Origin: Oscillospiraceae bacterium
GTDB lineage: Bacteria > Bacillota > Clostridia > Oscillospirales > Acutalibacteraceae
Reading direction: 5' to 3'
Assembly (NCBI GenBank): GCA_910574935.1
Contig: CAJTCU010000003.1
Location: 62,001-126,000, forward strand
Length of the DNA: 64,000 nucleotides
The position numbers and the translations under genes were made by a program. Within the stretch, counting starts at the first letter, position 1. Every line of letters begins with the position of its first letter. The notes under the pieces were generated by a model. The model was not told the DNA's origin and ran no database searches. It was given only the letters and a program-made list of their open reading frames with translations. This document shows positions 26,877 through 36,063 of this stretch, piece after piece.

Positions 26877-28250
26877 TTACAGCCCCCTCACCAGCTCCTT
26901 GAAGTGCCTGCCTCTGGCCTCAAAGCCCGGGTACATATCAAAGGATGCGGACGCCGGGGACAGGGACACCACGTCCCCGGGCTTTGCCGCGCCCCGGGCC
27001 AGGGCCACCGCCTCTTCCATATTCTTGGCGTGCAGAATCTCCGGTGCGCCCTCCTGGTAATCCTGGGTTTTCCTCACCGCCGCCTCAATCTTCGGCCCCG
27101 TGTCCCCCATCAGCACCAGGGTCTTGACCTTCTGGCAGACGGCGGGCCCCATGGGCTCGTAGGGAATGTGCTTATCGTAGCCCCCGCAGATCAGCACAAT
27201 TTTATTCTGATAAAAGCTCAGGGTGCCCGAAAGGGTCCGGCTGGGCGAGCTGGCGATGGAATCATTATAATACTTTACTCCGTCCAGCTCCCGTACAAAC
27301 TCCATGCGGTGCTCCACCCCGGCGAATTCCCCGGCTACCCGGCGCATGTTTTCCGGGTCCACATCTCCCCAGGCGGCGGCAATGGCGGCCATGTAGTTTT
27401 CCACGTTGTGCCAGCCTGGCAGCCGGATCTCACTTACGCCCATCAGCTTTTCGCCATTGACATAGATGGCCTCCCCGTCGCACCAAACGCCCCGGTCCGG
27501 GCGCTGCTTACGGCTAAAAAACCAGCGGTCGCCCCGCGCCTCTGGGGCAAAACCAGCGGTAATCTCATTGTCTAGGTTCAGCACTGTCCGGCTGAAAGCC
27601 CCCTGGTGCAGGAAGATATTCTTTTTCGCGTCAATATATTCTTCCATATCCTTGTGCACATCCAGGTGGTTGGGGGCCAGGTTGGTAACCACCGCCACCT
27701 GGGGGCCGTAGCGCATAGAGATCAGCTGAAAGCTGGAGAGCTCTGCCACCACACAGTCTCCAGGGGCTATGCAGCCGATCTCGGGCAGCAGGGGGTTTCC
27801 GATGTTCCCCCCTAGGTGCACGGTTTTGCCCTGGGCCTTTAAAAACTCGGCTAAAATGGTGGTGGTAGTAGTTTTTCCGTCACTTCCGGTAACCGTATAG
27901 GTCTTGCAGGGGCATAGGTCAAAGAATACCTCCAGCTCGCTGGTAACCACCCGGCCCTTTTGGCGGGCAGCATCCAGCTCTGGCAAATGGAAGAGCATTC
28001 CTGGTGTGCGGAAGATCACATCCTCTTCCTCCACGCCCTGTAGGTAACTAGGCCCCAGCCACAGGGCCACCCCCAGGTCCCGAAGCCTCTGCCCATTTTC
28101 TCCCAGCTCCTCCAGGGAGCGGCGGTCCCGAGCCGAGACTGCCGCTCCGCAGCTGATAAACATACTAATTAGCGGCATGTGGCTGCGGCCAACGCCGCAA
28201 AAGGTGACCTTTTTGCCTCTCATTTCATGAAAAAATCGCTCTTTGTCCAT
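26877..28250 (-). CDS. murD: UDP-N-acetylmuramoyl-L-alanine--D-glutamate ligase
   Basis: This 457-residue Mur ligase adds D-Glu to UDP-MurNAc-L-Ala in peptidoglycan synthesis. Motifs are the ATP loop VTGSDGKTTTTTILAEFL, GGNIGNPLLPEI, LSSFQL, NLAPNHLDVH, GVEHRMEFV, YNDSIASSP and a C-terminal CGGYDKHIPY. GGAGG precedes the ATG. It stands apart from the usual dcw cluster. An FtsW/RodA-PBP pair lies about 9 kb away but is not contiguous. Confidence 0.95.
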   Translation of the reverse strand: MDKERFFHEMRGKKVTFCGVGRSHMPLISMFISCGAAVSARDRRSLEELGENGQRLRDLGVALWLGPSYLQGVEEEDVIFRTPGMLFHLPELDAARQKGRVVTSELEVFFDLCPCKTYTVTGSDGKTTTTTILAEFLKAQGKTVHLGGNIGNPLLPEIGCIAPGDCVVAELSSFQLISMRYGPQVAVVTNLAPNHLDVHKDMEEYIDAKKNIFLHQGAFSRTVLNLDNEITAGFAPEARGDRWFFSRKQRPDRGVWCDGEAIYVNGEKLMGVSEIRLPGWHNVENYMAAIAAAWGDVDPENMRRVAGEFAGVEHRMEFVRELDGVKYYNDSIASSPSRTLSGTLSFYQNKIVLICGGYDKHIPYEPMGPAVCQKVKTLVLMGDTGPKIEAAVRKTQDYQEGAPEILHAKNMEEAVALARGAAKPGDVVSLSPASASFDMYPGFEARGRHFKELVRGL

Positions 28251-28305
28251 ATCCTGCCTCCTGAGTAGACCAAATCAGTCCTATGAAATATACGTCGCGG
28301 AGCGT

Positions 28306-28551
28306 GGTGGGGATTGGGGCGAGAAAGCCTTCGCGGCGGGCTGGTGGGGCCTCTGGCCGTTAGCGGCATCTGGCGGGCCGCTGTTCCGACTTTGCCGGAA
28401 AACGCCGCTTTAGGCAGCGCTCACCTGGTGCTTCCGCTTTTTCTGGTGGGACGGGGGCGCTTTGGGGGACCCACCTTTTCTTGGGTTCGCGCCCTCTTTA
28501 AAGGGCAGGGCTTCTCGCCCTAGAGGTCCCCTTGACCCTTACTCCCTTTGC
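28306..28551. repeat. Intergenic repeat family L, partial copy
   Basis: GCGGGCCGCTGTTCCGACTT-type sequence, then CACCTGGTGCTTCCGCTTT, TTTGGGTTCGCGCC and CTTCTCGCCCTAGAGG. These match in order the right halves of the copies at 49630-50150 and 54620-55200. As there, it lies directly downstream of a minus-strand gene. Confidence 0.65.
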
Positions 28552-30312
28552 TTACTTTTCTCCGTAGGCGCTGTACAGGTGGTAGTACACCCCGCCTTTT
28601 TCCATCAGCTCCTGATGGGTGCCCTTTTCCTCGATCCCCTTCTCTGTCAGCACCAAAATCACCGTGGCGTTCTGAATGGTGGAAAGCCGGTGGGCAATGG
28701 TAAAGGTCGTGCGCCCCTTAGAGAGCTTTTCCAAGGACTCTTGCACGATCTTCTCGCTCTCGTTATCCAGGGCGCTGGTGGCCTCGTCCAAAATCATAAT
28801 AGGCGGGTTCTTCAAAAAGGCCCGGGCTATGCTGATGCGCTGCTTCTGCCCGCCAGAAAGCTTTACGCCCCGCTCACCTACGTAAGTATCATATCCATTT
28901 GACAGCCCTGTTATAAATTCATGGGCCCCGGCCTGGCGGGCGGCGGCCTCTACCTCTTCCCGGCTGGCTCCGGGCTTGCCGTACTCGATATTCTCAAACA
29001 CCGTGCCGGAGAACAGGTACACATCCTGCTGCACAAAGCCGATCTGTTCCCGCAGGGATTGCAGCGTCACGTTTTTAATATCCTGGCCATCAATAAGAAC
29101 CCGCCCTTCGGTTACGTCGTAGAACCGTGGAATCAGGTTGCACAGGGTGGTCTTTCCGCTGCCGGAAGGGCCCACCAGAGCCACGTTCTGGCCGGGCTTC
29201 ACATCCAGGTTCACCTCAGAAAGCACCTGCTTGCCGTCGTCCGCATAGCTAAACCCTACGTGCTCAAAATGCACGCCGCCCTCTTTTATTTGCAGGGGCT
29301 TGGCGCCAGGCTCGTCGAAGATGTCCACGTCCGCGTCCATAATCTGGAAAAACCGCTCGATACCGGTCATGCCCTGCTGAAACTGCTCGGCAAACTGCAC
29401 CAGCTGCCGCACAGAGGTAATCAGCGTACCTACATACAGCATATAGGCTACCAGGTCCGCTGGGCGTATGCCGCCCTTCATCATGAAAATAGCCCCGGCC
29501 AGCAGCACCAAAAAGTGCATGAGCCCGTCAAACATACGGTTGGTGGCCTCAAAGCCGCCCATCAGGAAATAGCGCCCCCGCTTGATGTGGAAAAACTTTT
29601 TGTTGCCAGACTCGAACTTCTCGGTCTCCACCGCCTCGTTGGCAAAGGATTTTACCACCCGCACACCCAGCAGGCTGTCCTCCACCTGGGCGTTGATCTC
29701 GCCGATTTGGGCCCGCTGCTGGCGGAACTGGCTGCGCATTTTCGAGTTGAACCAGGCGGCGGCCAGCACCATAAAGGGCACCACGGAAAAGACGATCAGG
29801 GTAAGGGGCACATTGACCCCACAGAGGATGGCGAACGCGCCGATGATCTTAATGCCCGCCATAAAGAATTCCTCCGGGCAGTGGTGGGCGAACTCGGTGA
29901 CGTCGAACAAATCGGAGGTGATGCGGGACATAATCTGCCCCACCTTCATGTTGTCGAAGTAATGGAAGCTTAGCTTTTGCAGATGGGCAAACAGGTCTGT
30001 GCGCATGTCGGTCTCCATCTTCGCGCCCATAATATGGCCGATGGAGGCCCGAAAAAAGGTGGCGCCCGCGTCCACCAGGCAGAGGAACAGGTACAGCACG
30101 CCGATCTTCAGCACCAGCTCCAGGGTCAGGGCAGCCAGGTCGTTAATGCCCGTATCGGTGACAAAGCGCACCAGCAGGGGCAGTACCAGCTCGCAAAGGG
30201 TGGTCAGGGCGGCGCAGAACAGGTCGAAAACCAGCACGCCCTTGTACTTACCAAAGTACGGCAAAAACCGCCGTACCAACCCCTTAGGGCGTTTGTTGTG
30301 ACTTGTCTCCAT
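28552..30312 (-). CDS. ABC exporter, homodimer type
   Basis: This 586-residue fused membrane/ATPase protein has canonical ATP sites: Walker A GPSGSGKTT, signature KLSGGQKQR, Walker B MILDEATSALD and an H-loop IAHRLS. All are intact, so it can work as a homodimer, unlike the pair at 13-17 kb. The start at 30312 has GAGAGGTG upstream and a consensus promoter 30 bases further. Lipid or drug export is the usual role; the substrate is unknown. Confidence 0.88.
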   Translation of the reverse strand: METSHNKRPKGLVRRFLPYFGKYKGVLVFDLFCAALTTLCELVLPLLVRFVTDTGINDLAALTLELVLKIGVLYLFLCLVDAGATFFRASIGHIMGAKMETDMRTDLFAHLQKLSFHYFDNMKVGQIMSRITSDLFDVTEFAHHCPEEFFMAGIKIIGAFAILCGVNVPLTLIVFSVVPFMVLAAAWFNSKMRSQFRQQRAQIGEINAQVEDSLLGVRVVKSFANEAVETEKFESGNKKFFHIKRGRYFLMGGFEATNRMFDGLMHFLVLLAGAIFMMKGGIRPADLVAYMLYVGTLITSVRQLVQFAEQFQQGMTGIERFFQIMDADVDIFDEPGAKPLQIKEGGVHFEHVGFSYADDGKQVLSEVNLDVKPGQNVALVGPSGSGKTTLCNLIPRFYDVTEGRVLIDGQDIKNVTLQSLREQIGFVQQDVYLFSGTVFENIEYGKPGASREEVEAAARQAGAHEFITGLSNGYDTYVGERGVKLSGGQKQRISIARAFLKNPPIMILDEATSALDNESEKIVQESLEKLSKGRTTFTIAHRLSTIQNATVILVLTEKGIEEKGTHQELMEKGGVYYHLYSAYGEK

Positions 30313-30343
30313 AGGGCACCTCTCAAGTTCATAGTTTTTCCAT

Positions 30344-30372
30344 ATTATACCACGGATGCGGCGGCGTTGCAA
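30344..30372 (-). promoter_or_regulatory. Sigma-A promoter of the homodimeric ABC exporter
   Basis: TTGCAA (30367-30372) and TATAAT (30344-30349) are 17 bases apart, just upstream of the gene start at 30312. Confidence 0.65.
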
Positions 30373-30502
30373 ATTTTCTTCCCCAGCGCAGGGGCGTACA
30401 AAGCCCCACGCTTCCACTGGGTAACCTGTCCGTCTGGTCGCAGGGGCTGGCGGGTCCACCGGCGGGGGCAATGTAGTACCGCTTTAATCTCTCGCGGGCT
30501 TT

Positions 30503-31231
30503 TTACAGCTCCGCCGCCTGGGCCAGCACCCGGGCCAGGTCCTCCCGGATCAACAGGTCCGCCCTATTGTCATAGGGCGTGGGGTCCCGGTTCACAATCA
30601 CCAGCTTGGCCCCTGGGGAAAGATACGTCACCAGCCCCGCCACCGGATACACCACCAGGGAGGTGCCTCCCACCACCATCAGCTCCGTGTTTTCGGCGTA
30701 GGCAATGGCACGGGCCAGGTCCCCCTGGTTCAGCTGTTCGCCATACAGCACCACGTCCGGCTTCAGCGGTCCCCCACAGGCGCATTTTGGCACGCCTTCA
30801 CAGTCCATCACGTAGCGCATGTCATACTGCCGGCCGCAGCTTTGGCAAAGGTACCGGTCCTCATTGCCGTGAAGCTCGATGACGTTTTTGCTGCCCGCCA
30901 TCTGGTGCAGGCCGTCGATGTTTTGGGTGACCACCGCCTCCAGCAGGCCCTCCCTCTCCAGCTTGGCCAGGGCCAGGTGGGCGGGGTTGGGCTTGGCGTC
31001 CGGATACAACATTACGTGGCGGAGAAAGTCGTAAAATTCCTGGGTGTGCCGTACATAGTAGTCGTGAGAGAGCATCTCCTCGTAAGAAACGCCCTGCTTC
31101 TTCTGCATATAGAGCCCGTGGGCGCTGCGGAAGTCTGGGATACCGCTGGCTGTGGAAACCCCCGCTCCTCCTAGGAACACGGTGTGCCGGCTGCTGCGCA
31201 GCCAATCCTTAAGCTGTTGGGTTTTTGTCAT
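30503..31231 (-). CDS. NAD-dependent protein deacylase, Sir2 family
   Basis: This 242-residue sirtuin has GGAGVSTASGIPDFRS (NAD binding), TQNIDGLHQMAG (QNID), catalytic His in ELHGNEDRYLC, zinc cysteines CxxC...CxC, and a C-terminal GGTSLVVYP. It removes acyl groups from lysines using NAD. Its ATG overlaps the exoA stop by 4 bases, so the two genes form a coupled pair. Confidence 0.94.
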   Translation of the reverse strand: MTKTQQLKDWLRSSRHTVFLGGAGVSTASGIPDFRSAHGLYMQKKQGVSYEEMLSHDYYVRHTQEFYDFLRHVMLYPDAKPNPAHLALAKLEREGLLEAVVTQNIDGLHQMAGSKNVIELHGNEDRYLCQSCGRQYDMRYVMDCEGVPKCACGGPLKPDVVLYGEQLNQGDLARAIAYAENTELMVVGGTSLVVYPVAGLVTYLSPGAKLVIVNRDPTPYDNRADLLIREDLARVLAQAAEL

Positions 31232-31992
31232 AAAGAGCCGCCTTCTTTCAGCGTCAGGCAGACCGGACAGTGGTCGCTGCCGGTGTACTGGTCCAGAATG
31301 GCCGCGTCCGTCAGGGCGTCCTTCAGCCGCTCATCCGCCAAAAAATAGTCGATGCGCCACCCCACGTTATTGGCCCGGGCGTTGGCCCGGTAGCTCCACC
31401 AGGAGTAGGCCTCTTTTTCCGGGTAAAAATACCGGAAGGTATCCACAAACCCGCTGCCCAGCAGCTGGCAAAACTTGCCCCGCTCCTCATAGGTATAGCC
31501 TGCGTTGCCAATATTGCTTTTGTCGTTTTTTAGGTCAATGGGCCTGTGGGCCACGTTCAGGTCTCCGCACACTACCACAGGCTTTTTCTCCCGCAGCTTT
31601 GCAAGATACCCTCGCAGAACGTCCTCAAATTCCATTCGAAAGCCCAGGCGCTCCAACTCTCGCTGAGCGTTGGGGGTGTAGATTGTCACTAAGATAAAGT
31701 CCTGGTATTCCGCCGCAATAAGCCGCCCCTCCTGGTCAAAAGCCTCGACGCCAATCCCATAGCTTACTGAAAGAGGCTCTATCTTTGTAAACACCGCCGT
31801 ACCCGAGTACCCCTTGCGCTGGGCGGAGTTCCAGTACTCACGATAGCCCGGAAACTGAAAATTCCCCTGTTCCCGCTGCATTTTTGTCTCTTGCAGGCAA
31901 ACCGCGTCTGGGTTTTCCTGGCCCAACATTTCCATAAAATCTTTGCCCATACAGGCCCGCAGGCCGTTCACATTCCAGGAAACCAGCTTCAT
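31228..31992 (-). CDS. exoA: Exodeoxyribonuclease III / AP endonuclease
   Basis: This 254-residue base-excision-repair enzyme cuts at abasic sites. Motifs of the EEP fold are SWNVNGLRAC, CLQETKM, YTPNAQ, VCGDLNVAH, WRIDYFLA and GSDHCPV, including catalytic E, D, N and H residues. It is first in a two-gene operon with the sirtuin. Confidence 0.96.
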   Translation of the reverse strand: MKLVSWNVNGLRACMGKDFMEMLGQENPDAVCLQETKMQREQGNFQFPGYREYWNSAQRKGYSGTAVFTKIEPLSVSYGIGVEAFDQEGRLIAAEYQDFILVTIYTPNAQRELERLGFRMEFEDVLRGYLAKLREKKPVVVCGDLNVAHRPIDLKNDKSNIGNAGYTYEERGKFCQLLGSGFVDTFRYFYPEKEAYSWWSYRANARANNVGWRIDYFLADERLKDALTDAAILDQYTGSDHCPVCLTLKEGGSL

Positions 31993-32257
31993 TTCCCATC
32001 TTCCTTTACTGATTGTTTTAATCTATTATCACTGCAAATTGTTAACAAACTATAAATTTGTCCTTTTATTCCTATAGAGGCTATGCGGCGTAGGGGATTT
32101 GTGCTATAATGTCCAAAGGGCATTTTAGTAAAGCTAAATCTGCGCCGCGGATTTTCAATACAACTTGCGGTTATTGCTATACATCCTCAAAATTTCTTAT
32201 CCGCACGGGCGGGCGAGAAGTATCCCCGCCTCAATACTATGATTCGGAGGTAGAACC

Positions 32258-32782
32258 ATGCAGAATCCCATCGTTACCATAGAAACCAACCAGGGCGTTA
32301 TCAAGGTGGAGCTTTTCCCCGACGTAGCCCCCAACACAGTACATAACTTCATCTCTTTGGTGAAAAAGGGCTTTTACGACGGCACCATTTTCCACCGGGT
32401 GATTCCCGGCTTCATGATTCAGGGCGGAGACCCCGAGGGCACCGGCATGGGCGGTCCCGGCTACGGCATCAAGGGAGAGTTTTCCGCCAATGGCTTTGAG
32501 AACAGCCTAAAGCATACCACTGGGGTCATCTCCATGGCCCGGTCTCAGCGGCCCGATAGCGCGGGATCCCAGTTCTTCATTATGGTGGCAGACGCCGCCT
32601 ATCTAGACGGACAGTATGCGGCTTTCGGCAAGGTAACGGAAGGTCAGGAAGTGGCCCAAGCCATTGTCAACGCCCCCCGGGACCGGGACGACCGCCCGGA
32701 CCAGGACCAGATTATGGAAAAGGTGACGGTAGAGACCTTTGGCGAAGAGTACCCCGAACCCACCACCGGCCCCGAACGATAA
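32258..32782 (+). CDS. ppiB: Peptidyl-prolyl cis-trans isomerase, cyclophilin type
   Basis: This 174-residue cytoplasmic cyclophilin has FHRVIPGFMIQGGDPEGTG, SMARSQRPDSAGSQFFIM and AAFGKVTEG, the core active-site residues. It lacks a signal peptide. GGAGG lies 7 bases before the ATG. A TATAAT at 32104-32109 without a good -35 may be its promoter, giving a long leader of about 140 bases. Confidence 0.94.
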   Translation: MQNPIVTIETNQGVIKVELFPDVAPNTVHNFISLVKKGFYDGTIFHRVIPGFMIQGGDPEGTGMGGPGYGIKGEFSANGFENSLKHTTGVISMARSQRPDSAGSQFFIMVADAAYLDGQYAAFGKVTEGQEVAQAIVNAPRDRDDRPDQDQIMEKVTVETFGEEYPEPTTGPER

Positions 32783-32975
32783 GGCAGGGCGGTTCCTTAC
32801 AATAGACGCTTTCAAAACCGTATAGCCACAAGAGAGTGGAAAACAAACGCGGTCAAGGTTTGGAGGAAGATTTCCGGCGGGGACCGTTTCGAACTCGGCC
32901 CCACCGGCAAGTGAGGCAGGTACCTTGCGGGGATCAGGGGGCCGCCAGCAGAAAGCTTTTCTTCCCCAGAAACAA

Positions 32976-34283
32976 CTAAATTCCAATCCGCTCCAACACC
33001 AGAGGCCTCTTCGGGGGCCTCTCTTTTGTTACCTTCACAGCTTTCTGGAACCGCCGAAGCCCAGCCTGGCAGCGCTCTTCGCTGTTGGCGTAAAGCCGGG
33101 CAATGGGCTGGCCCTTCTCCGCATACTCGCCCTGGGTTTTCAGCAAAACTATGCCCGCCCCATAGTCGATCTGGCTCTCCTTGGTCTCCCGGCCCGCGCC
33201 CAATTCCATGGCCGCCAGCCCGCAGGTCTGTGCGTCCAGCCGGGCAATATAGCCGCTCTCCGGCATGAGGGCCTCTGCCCGCTGGGACGAAAGGACAAAC
33301 CGCTCCGGCTCCTCAATATAGCCGCTGTCGCCGCCCTGGGCCTCCACCATCTTCTTTAGGGTAAGTAGGGCCGCGCCACTCTTCACAGCGCCCCGCACCT
33401 TCTCTAGGGCCTGATCCCGGCTCATGTCCTCCTGGGCCAGCCGGACCATGCCCGCTGCCAGCTGATAGCAGAGCTCTGCCAAGCGAAGGTCGCCCTGGCC
33501 CCGCAGCACCTCTATGGCCTCTATCACTTCCAACGCGTTGCCAATGTGCCGGCCCAAAGGCGCTTCCATATCCGTAAGCAGCGCCGCTGTGCGCCGGCCC
33601 GCGCCGCCGCCGGTCTCTACCATCAGCTGGGCCAGCGCCCGAGCCTCATCAATGGTTTTCATAAAGGCCCCGCTGCCCACCTTTACGTCCAAAAGAATGC
33701 CGTCTGCGCCAGAAGCCAGCTTTTTGGACATGACACTGGCCGCGATCAGAGGGAGGCTCTCTACCGTGCAGGTAACGTCTCGCAGCGCATACAGTTTTTT
33801 GTCCGCTGGGCATAGGCTGCCGGACTGCCCCACTAGGGCAATGCCGGCTTCTCGTACAATCTCAAAAAAACGGTCCCGGGGGATGTCCATTTTTAGGCCT
33901 GGGATGCTCTCCAGCTTGTCTACCGTGCCGCCAGTGTGGCCCAACCCCCGGCCGCTCATCTTTGCAATTTTTACCCCGCAGGCCGCGGCTATTGGCCCCA
34001 CGATGAGGGAAGTCTTATCCCCCACGCCTCCAGTGGAATGCTTGTCCACTTTTACCCCTGGAATGGGCGATAGGTCCGCCATATCCCCAGACCGGGCCAT
34101 CTCCAGGGTCAGGCCCACGGTTTCCGCTCTGGTCATGCCCTGGAAGAAAATGGCCATTAGCAGGGCTGAGATCTGGTAGTCGGGCACAGTACCCTGGGTA
34201 ACAGCCTCTACAAACCAGGCAATCTCTTCCTGGGAAAGCTCTCCCCCCTGGCGCTTTTTATAAATCAGGTCCACCATGCGCAT
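32976..34283 (-). CDS. pdp: Pyrimidine-nucleoside phosphorylase
   Basis: This 435-residue enzyme splits uridine/thymidine with phosphate to the base and (deoxy)ribose-1-P. The glycosyltransferase family 3 signature is visible (DKHSTGGVGDKTSLI and MSGRGLGHTGGTVDKLES), with LPLIAASVMSKKLASG. GGGGGTG lies 7 bases before the ATG. It starts 4 bases after cdd, forming a salvage pair. It makes deoxyribose-1-P, which after phosphopentomutase action would feed DeoC at 50 kb. Confidence 0.95.
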   Translation of the reverse strand: MRMVDLIYKKRQGGELSQEEIAWFVEAVTQGTVPDYQISALLMAIFFQGMTRAETVGLTLEMARSGDMADLSPIPGVKVDKHSTGGVGDKTSLIVGPIAAACGVKIAKMSGRGLGHTGGTVDKLESIPGLKMDIPRDRFFEIVREAGIALVGQSGSLCPADKKLYALRDVTCTVESLPLIAASVMSKKLASGADGILLDVKVGSGAFMKTIDEARALAQLMVETGGGAGRRTAALLTDMEAPLGRHIGNALEVIEAIEVLRGQGDLRLAELCYQLAAGMVRLAQEDMSRDQALEKVRGAVKSGAALLTLKKMVEAQGGDSGYIEEPERFVLSSQRAEALMPESGYIARLDAQTCGLAAMELGAGRETKESQIDYGAGIVLLKTQGEYAEKGQPIARLYANSEERCQAGLRRFQKAVKVTKERPPKRPLVLERIGI

Positions 34284-34287
34284 GGCG

Positions 34288-34701
34288 CTACACCCCCTTT
34301 AGGTTATCGGGGCCAAATGCCATGGGCAGCAGTTCTTCCAGGGTCATGCGCTTTTGTTCTCTGCCGTCGTATAGGATGATCTCAAAGTTTGGGGCGCAGA
34401 ACTCCCGCATGACCTGGCGGCAGACGCCACAGGGGGCGCAGAAGGAACTGGGCTCCTTTCCCGCCGGACCGCCCGCCACGGCGATAGCGGTAAACTGCCG
34501 CTGGCCATCTGCCACAGCCCGAAACATGGCGGTACGCTCCGCGCAATTTCCCGGGGAAAGGGACGCGCACTCAATGTTGCAGCCCGTATACACCGTACCG
34601 TTGGTACAAAGCAGAGCCGCGCCCACGGCAAAGCCAGAATAAGGGCAGTAGGCGTTCTGGCGGGCCGCAAGGGCCTGTTCCATCAAAAAGTCATGATCCA
34701 T
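34288..34701 (-). CDS. cdd: Cytidine deaminase
   Basis: This 137-residue zinc enzyme converts (deoxy)cytidine to (deoxy)uridine. Motifs are YCPYSGFAVGAALL, CNIECASLSPGNCAERTA (zinc Cys plus catalytic Glu) and CAPCGVCRQVM (PCxxC). The ATG at 34701 is preferred, with GGAGGTG upstream. It is directly followed by pdp, whose substrate it makes. Confidence 0.95.
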   Translation of the reverse strand: MDHDFLMEQALAARQNAYCPYSGFAVGAALLCTNGTVYTGCNIECASLSPGNCAERTAMFRAVADGQRQFTAIAVAGGPAGKEPSSFCAPCGVCRQVMREFCAPNFEIILYDGREQKRMTLEELLPMAFGPDNLKGV

Positions 34702-34734
34702 GTAAGACACCTCCAATAAAACTGTGATAAGAGA

Positions 34735-34970
34735 TCAAAGGGAACAAAACGCCAGGCGCGGACGAGCTTTGGCCGAACCGGCAAACGAGATCCGTCTCCT
34801 AAAAAGGGTTGGGGGCGAAGAACTTCAGCGAGGCCCCGCCCGAGCCGGCCGAATCGGGGAAACTCCCTAGTGGGACGTGCTCTGACCCCACAGAGCCGGC
34901 AGGCGAAATCCGCTGAGACTCAGTGCCCCCAGGGTCTTGTCCTTTCCCATAACAGCGCGGCAAAGTAAGG
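34735..34970. repeat. Probable partial copy of intergenic repeat family L
   Basis: It shares ordered segments with 54640-54790: CCCGAGCCGGC, GGTTGGGGGCGA-type and GTCTTGTCCTTTCCCATAA(A)..GCGCG. It lies between manA and cdd. No gene was seen. Similarity is lower than between the two full copies. Confidence 0.45.
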
Positions 34971-34985
34971 CATTTGTTCTTCCCT

Positions 34986-35945
34986 TTATTCCAGGTATGT
35001 TGCCGCCAGAACGCATGGGCCCTCTATTGTGATTGTTCCGGCCCCAGCAGGCACAAAAATACTGTCCCCGGGCTGGAACTCCACTGTATTCTCCCCGCCG
35101 CTCACCTGTCCGCTGCCGTCCATGGCGATCAGCGAAAGGAAAGAACTTTCGTCTACCTGCCAGCTTACCTGCTCCTCTACCTGGAGCTTATCCACCGTAA
35201 AGTATTTGCAGCTGGCCAAGCGGGCCCTGCTTCCCCCAGGAATAGCCTGGGCCTTGCCCTGCCGGTCCGCTGTGTCAGAGGGCGTCAGCTTGGATACAGC
35301 CAGCGCCTTTTCCACATGCAGCTCCCGGGGCTTTCCGTCCGCCCCCAGCCGGCCATAGTCGTACACGCGGTAGGTACAGTTCGAGTTCTGTTGAATCTCG
35401 CAGATCATAATACCCGCGCCAATGGCGTGCAGGGTACCGGATTCAATAAAAAAGACATCGCCCGGGTGTACATCCACTCGGTTAAGCACCTCTTCCACAG
35501 TGTTGTCCTCAATCTTTTTCCGAAACTCCTCTGGGCTCACCTCCCGGTTTACCCCAAAGTACAGAAAAGCCCCGGGCTCACAGTCCATCACATACCACAT
35601 CTCAGTTTTGCCGTACTCATGCTCTACCCTCTGGGCATACTCGTCACTGGGATGCACCTGGATGGACAGAGCTTGCTTTGCATCAATAAACTTGATGAGA
35701 ATGGGAAAATCTTCAAAGGCCTGACAGCGGCTGCCCAAGACCTGGGGGTTTTTGCGAAAGTACCCGGCCAGCTCCATACCGTCGAATTCGCCGCCCGCAA
35801 TTCTGCTCTGTCCAGCGGGGTGCGTGGAAAGCTCCCAGCTCTCGGCCACCTTTTCAAAATCGCAGGGCTTGTGGTAAAGGTCGCGCAGCTTGGTGCCGCC
35901 CCAAAGATAGTCTTTAAACGCTGGGCTAAGTTTTTGGATCTTCAT
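34986..35945 (-). CDS. manA: Mannose-6-phosphate isomerase, class I
   Basis: This 319-residue zinc cupin enzyme interconverts mannose-6-P and fructose-6-P. Motifs are DYLWGGTKLRDLY, SIQVHPSDEYAQR (QVHP metal site), KTEMWYVMDCEPG, PGDVFFIESGTLHAIG and EIQQNSNCTYRVYDYGR. AGGAGG lies upstream of the ATG. Length is typical of the short Firmicute form. It is apparently monocistronic. Confidence 0.94.
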   Translation of the reverse strand: MKIQKLSPAFKDYLWGGTKLRDLYHKPCDFEKVAESWELSTHPAGQSRIAGGEFDGMELAGYFRKNPQVLGSRCQAFEDFPILIKFIDAKQALSIQVHPSDEYAQRVEHEYGKTEMWYVMDCEPGAFLYFGVNREVSPEEFRKKIEDNTVEEVLNRVDVHPGDVFFIESGTLHAIGAGIMICEIQQNSNCTYRVYDYGRLGADGKPRELHVEKALAVSKLTPSDTADRQGKAQAIPGGSRARLASCKYFTVDKLQVEEQVSWQVDESSFLSLIAMDGSGQVSGGENTVEFQPGDSIFVPAGAGTITIEGPCVLAATYLE

Positions 35946-36063
35946 AGCAAGTGCCTCCTAAATAATTAGTAAGTGATAAATATTAAACAACTATCTCAAA
36001 AACAAAAAACACAGAGTATGCCCCATACAGGCCTTCTCCCGGCGGCCCGCGCTGGTTTCTCTT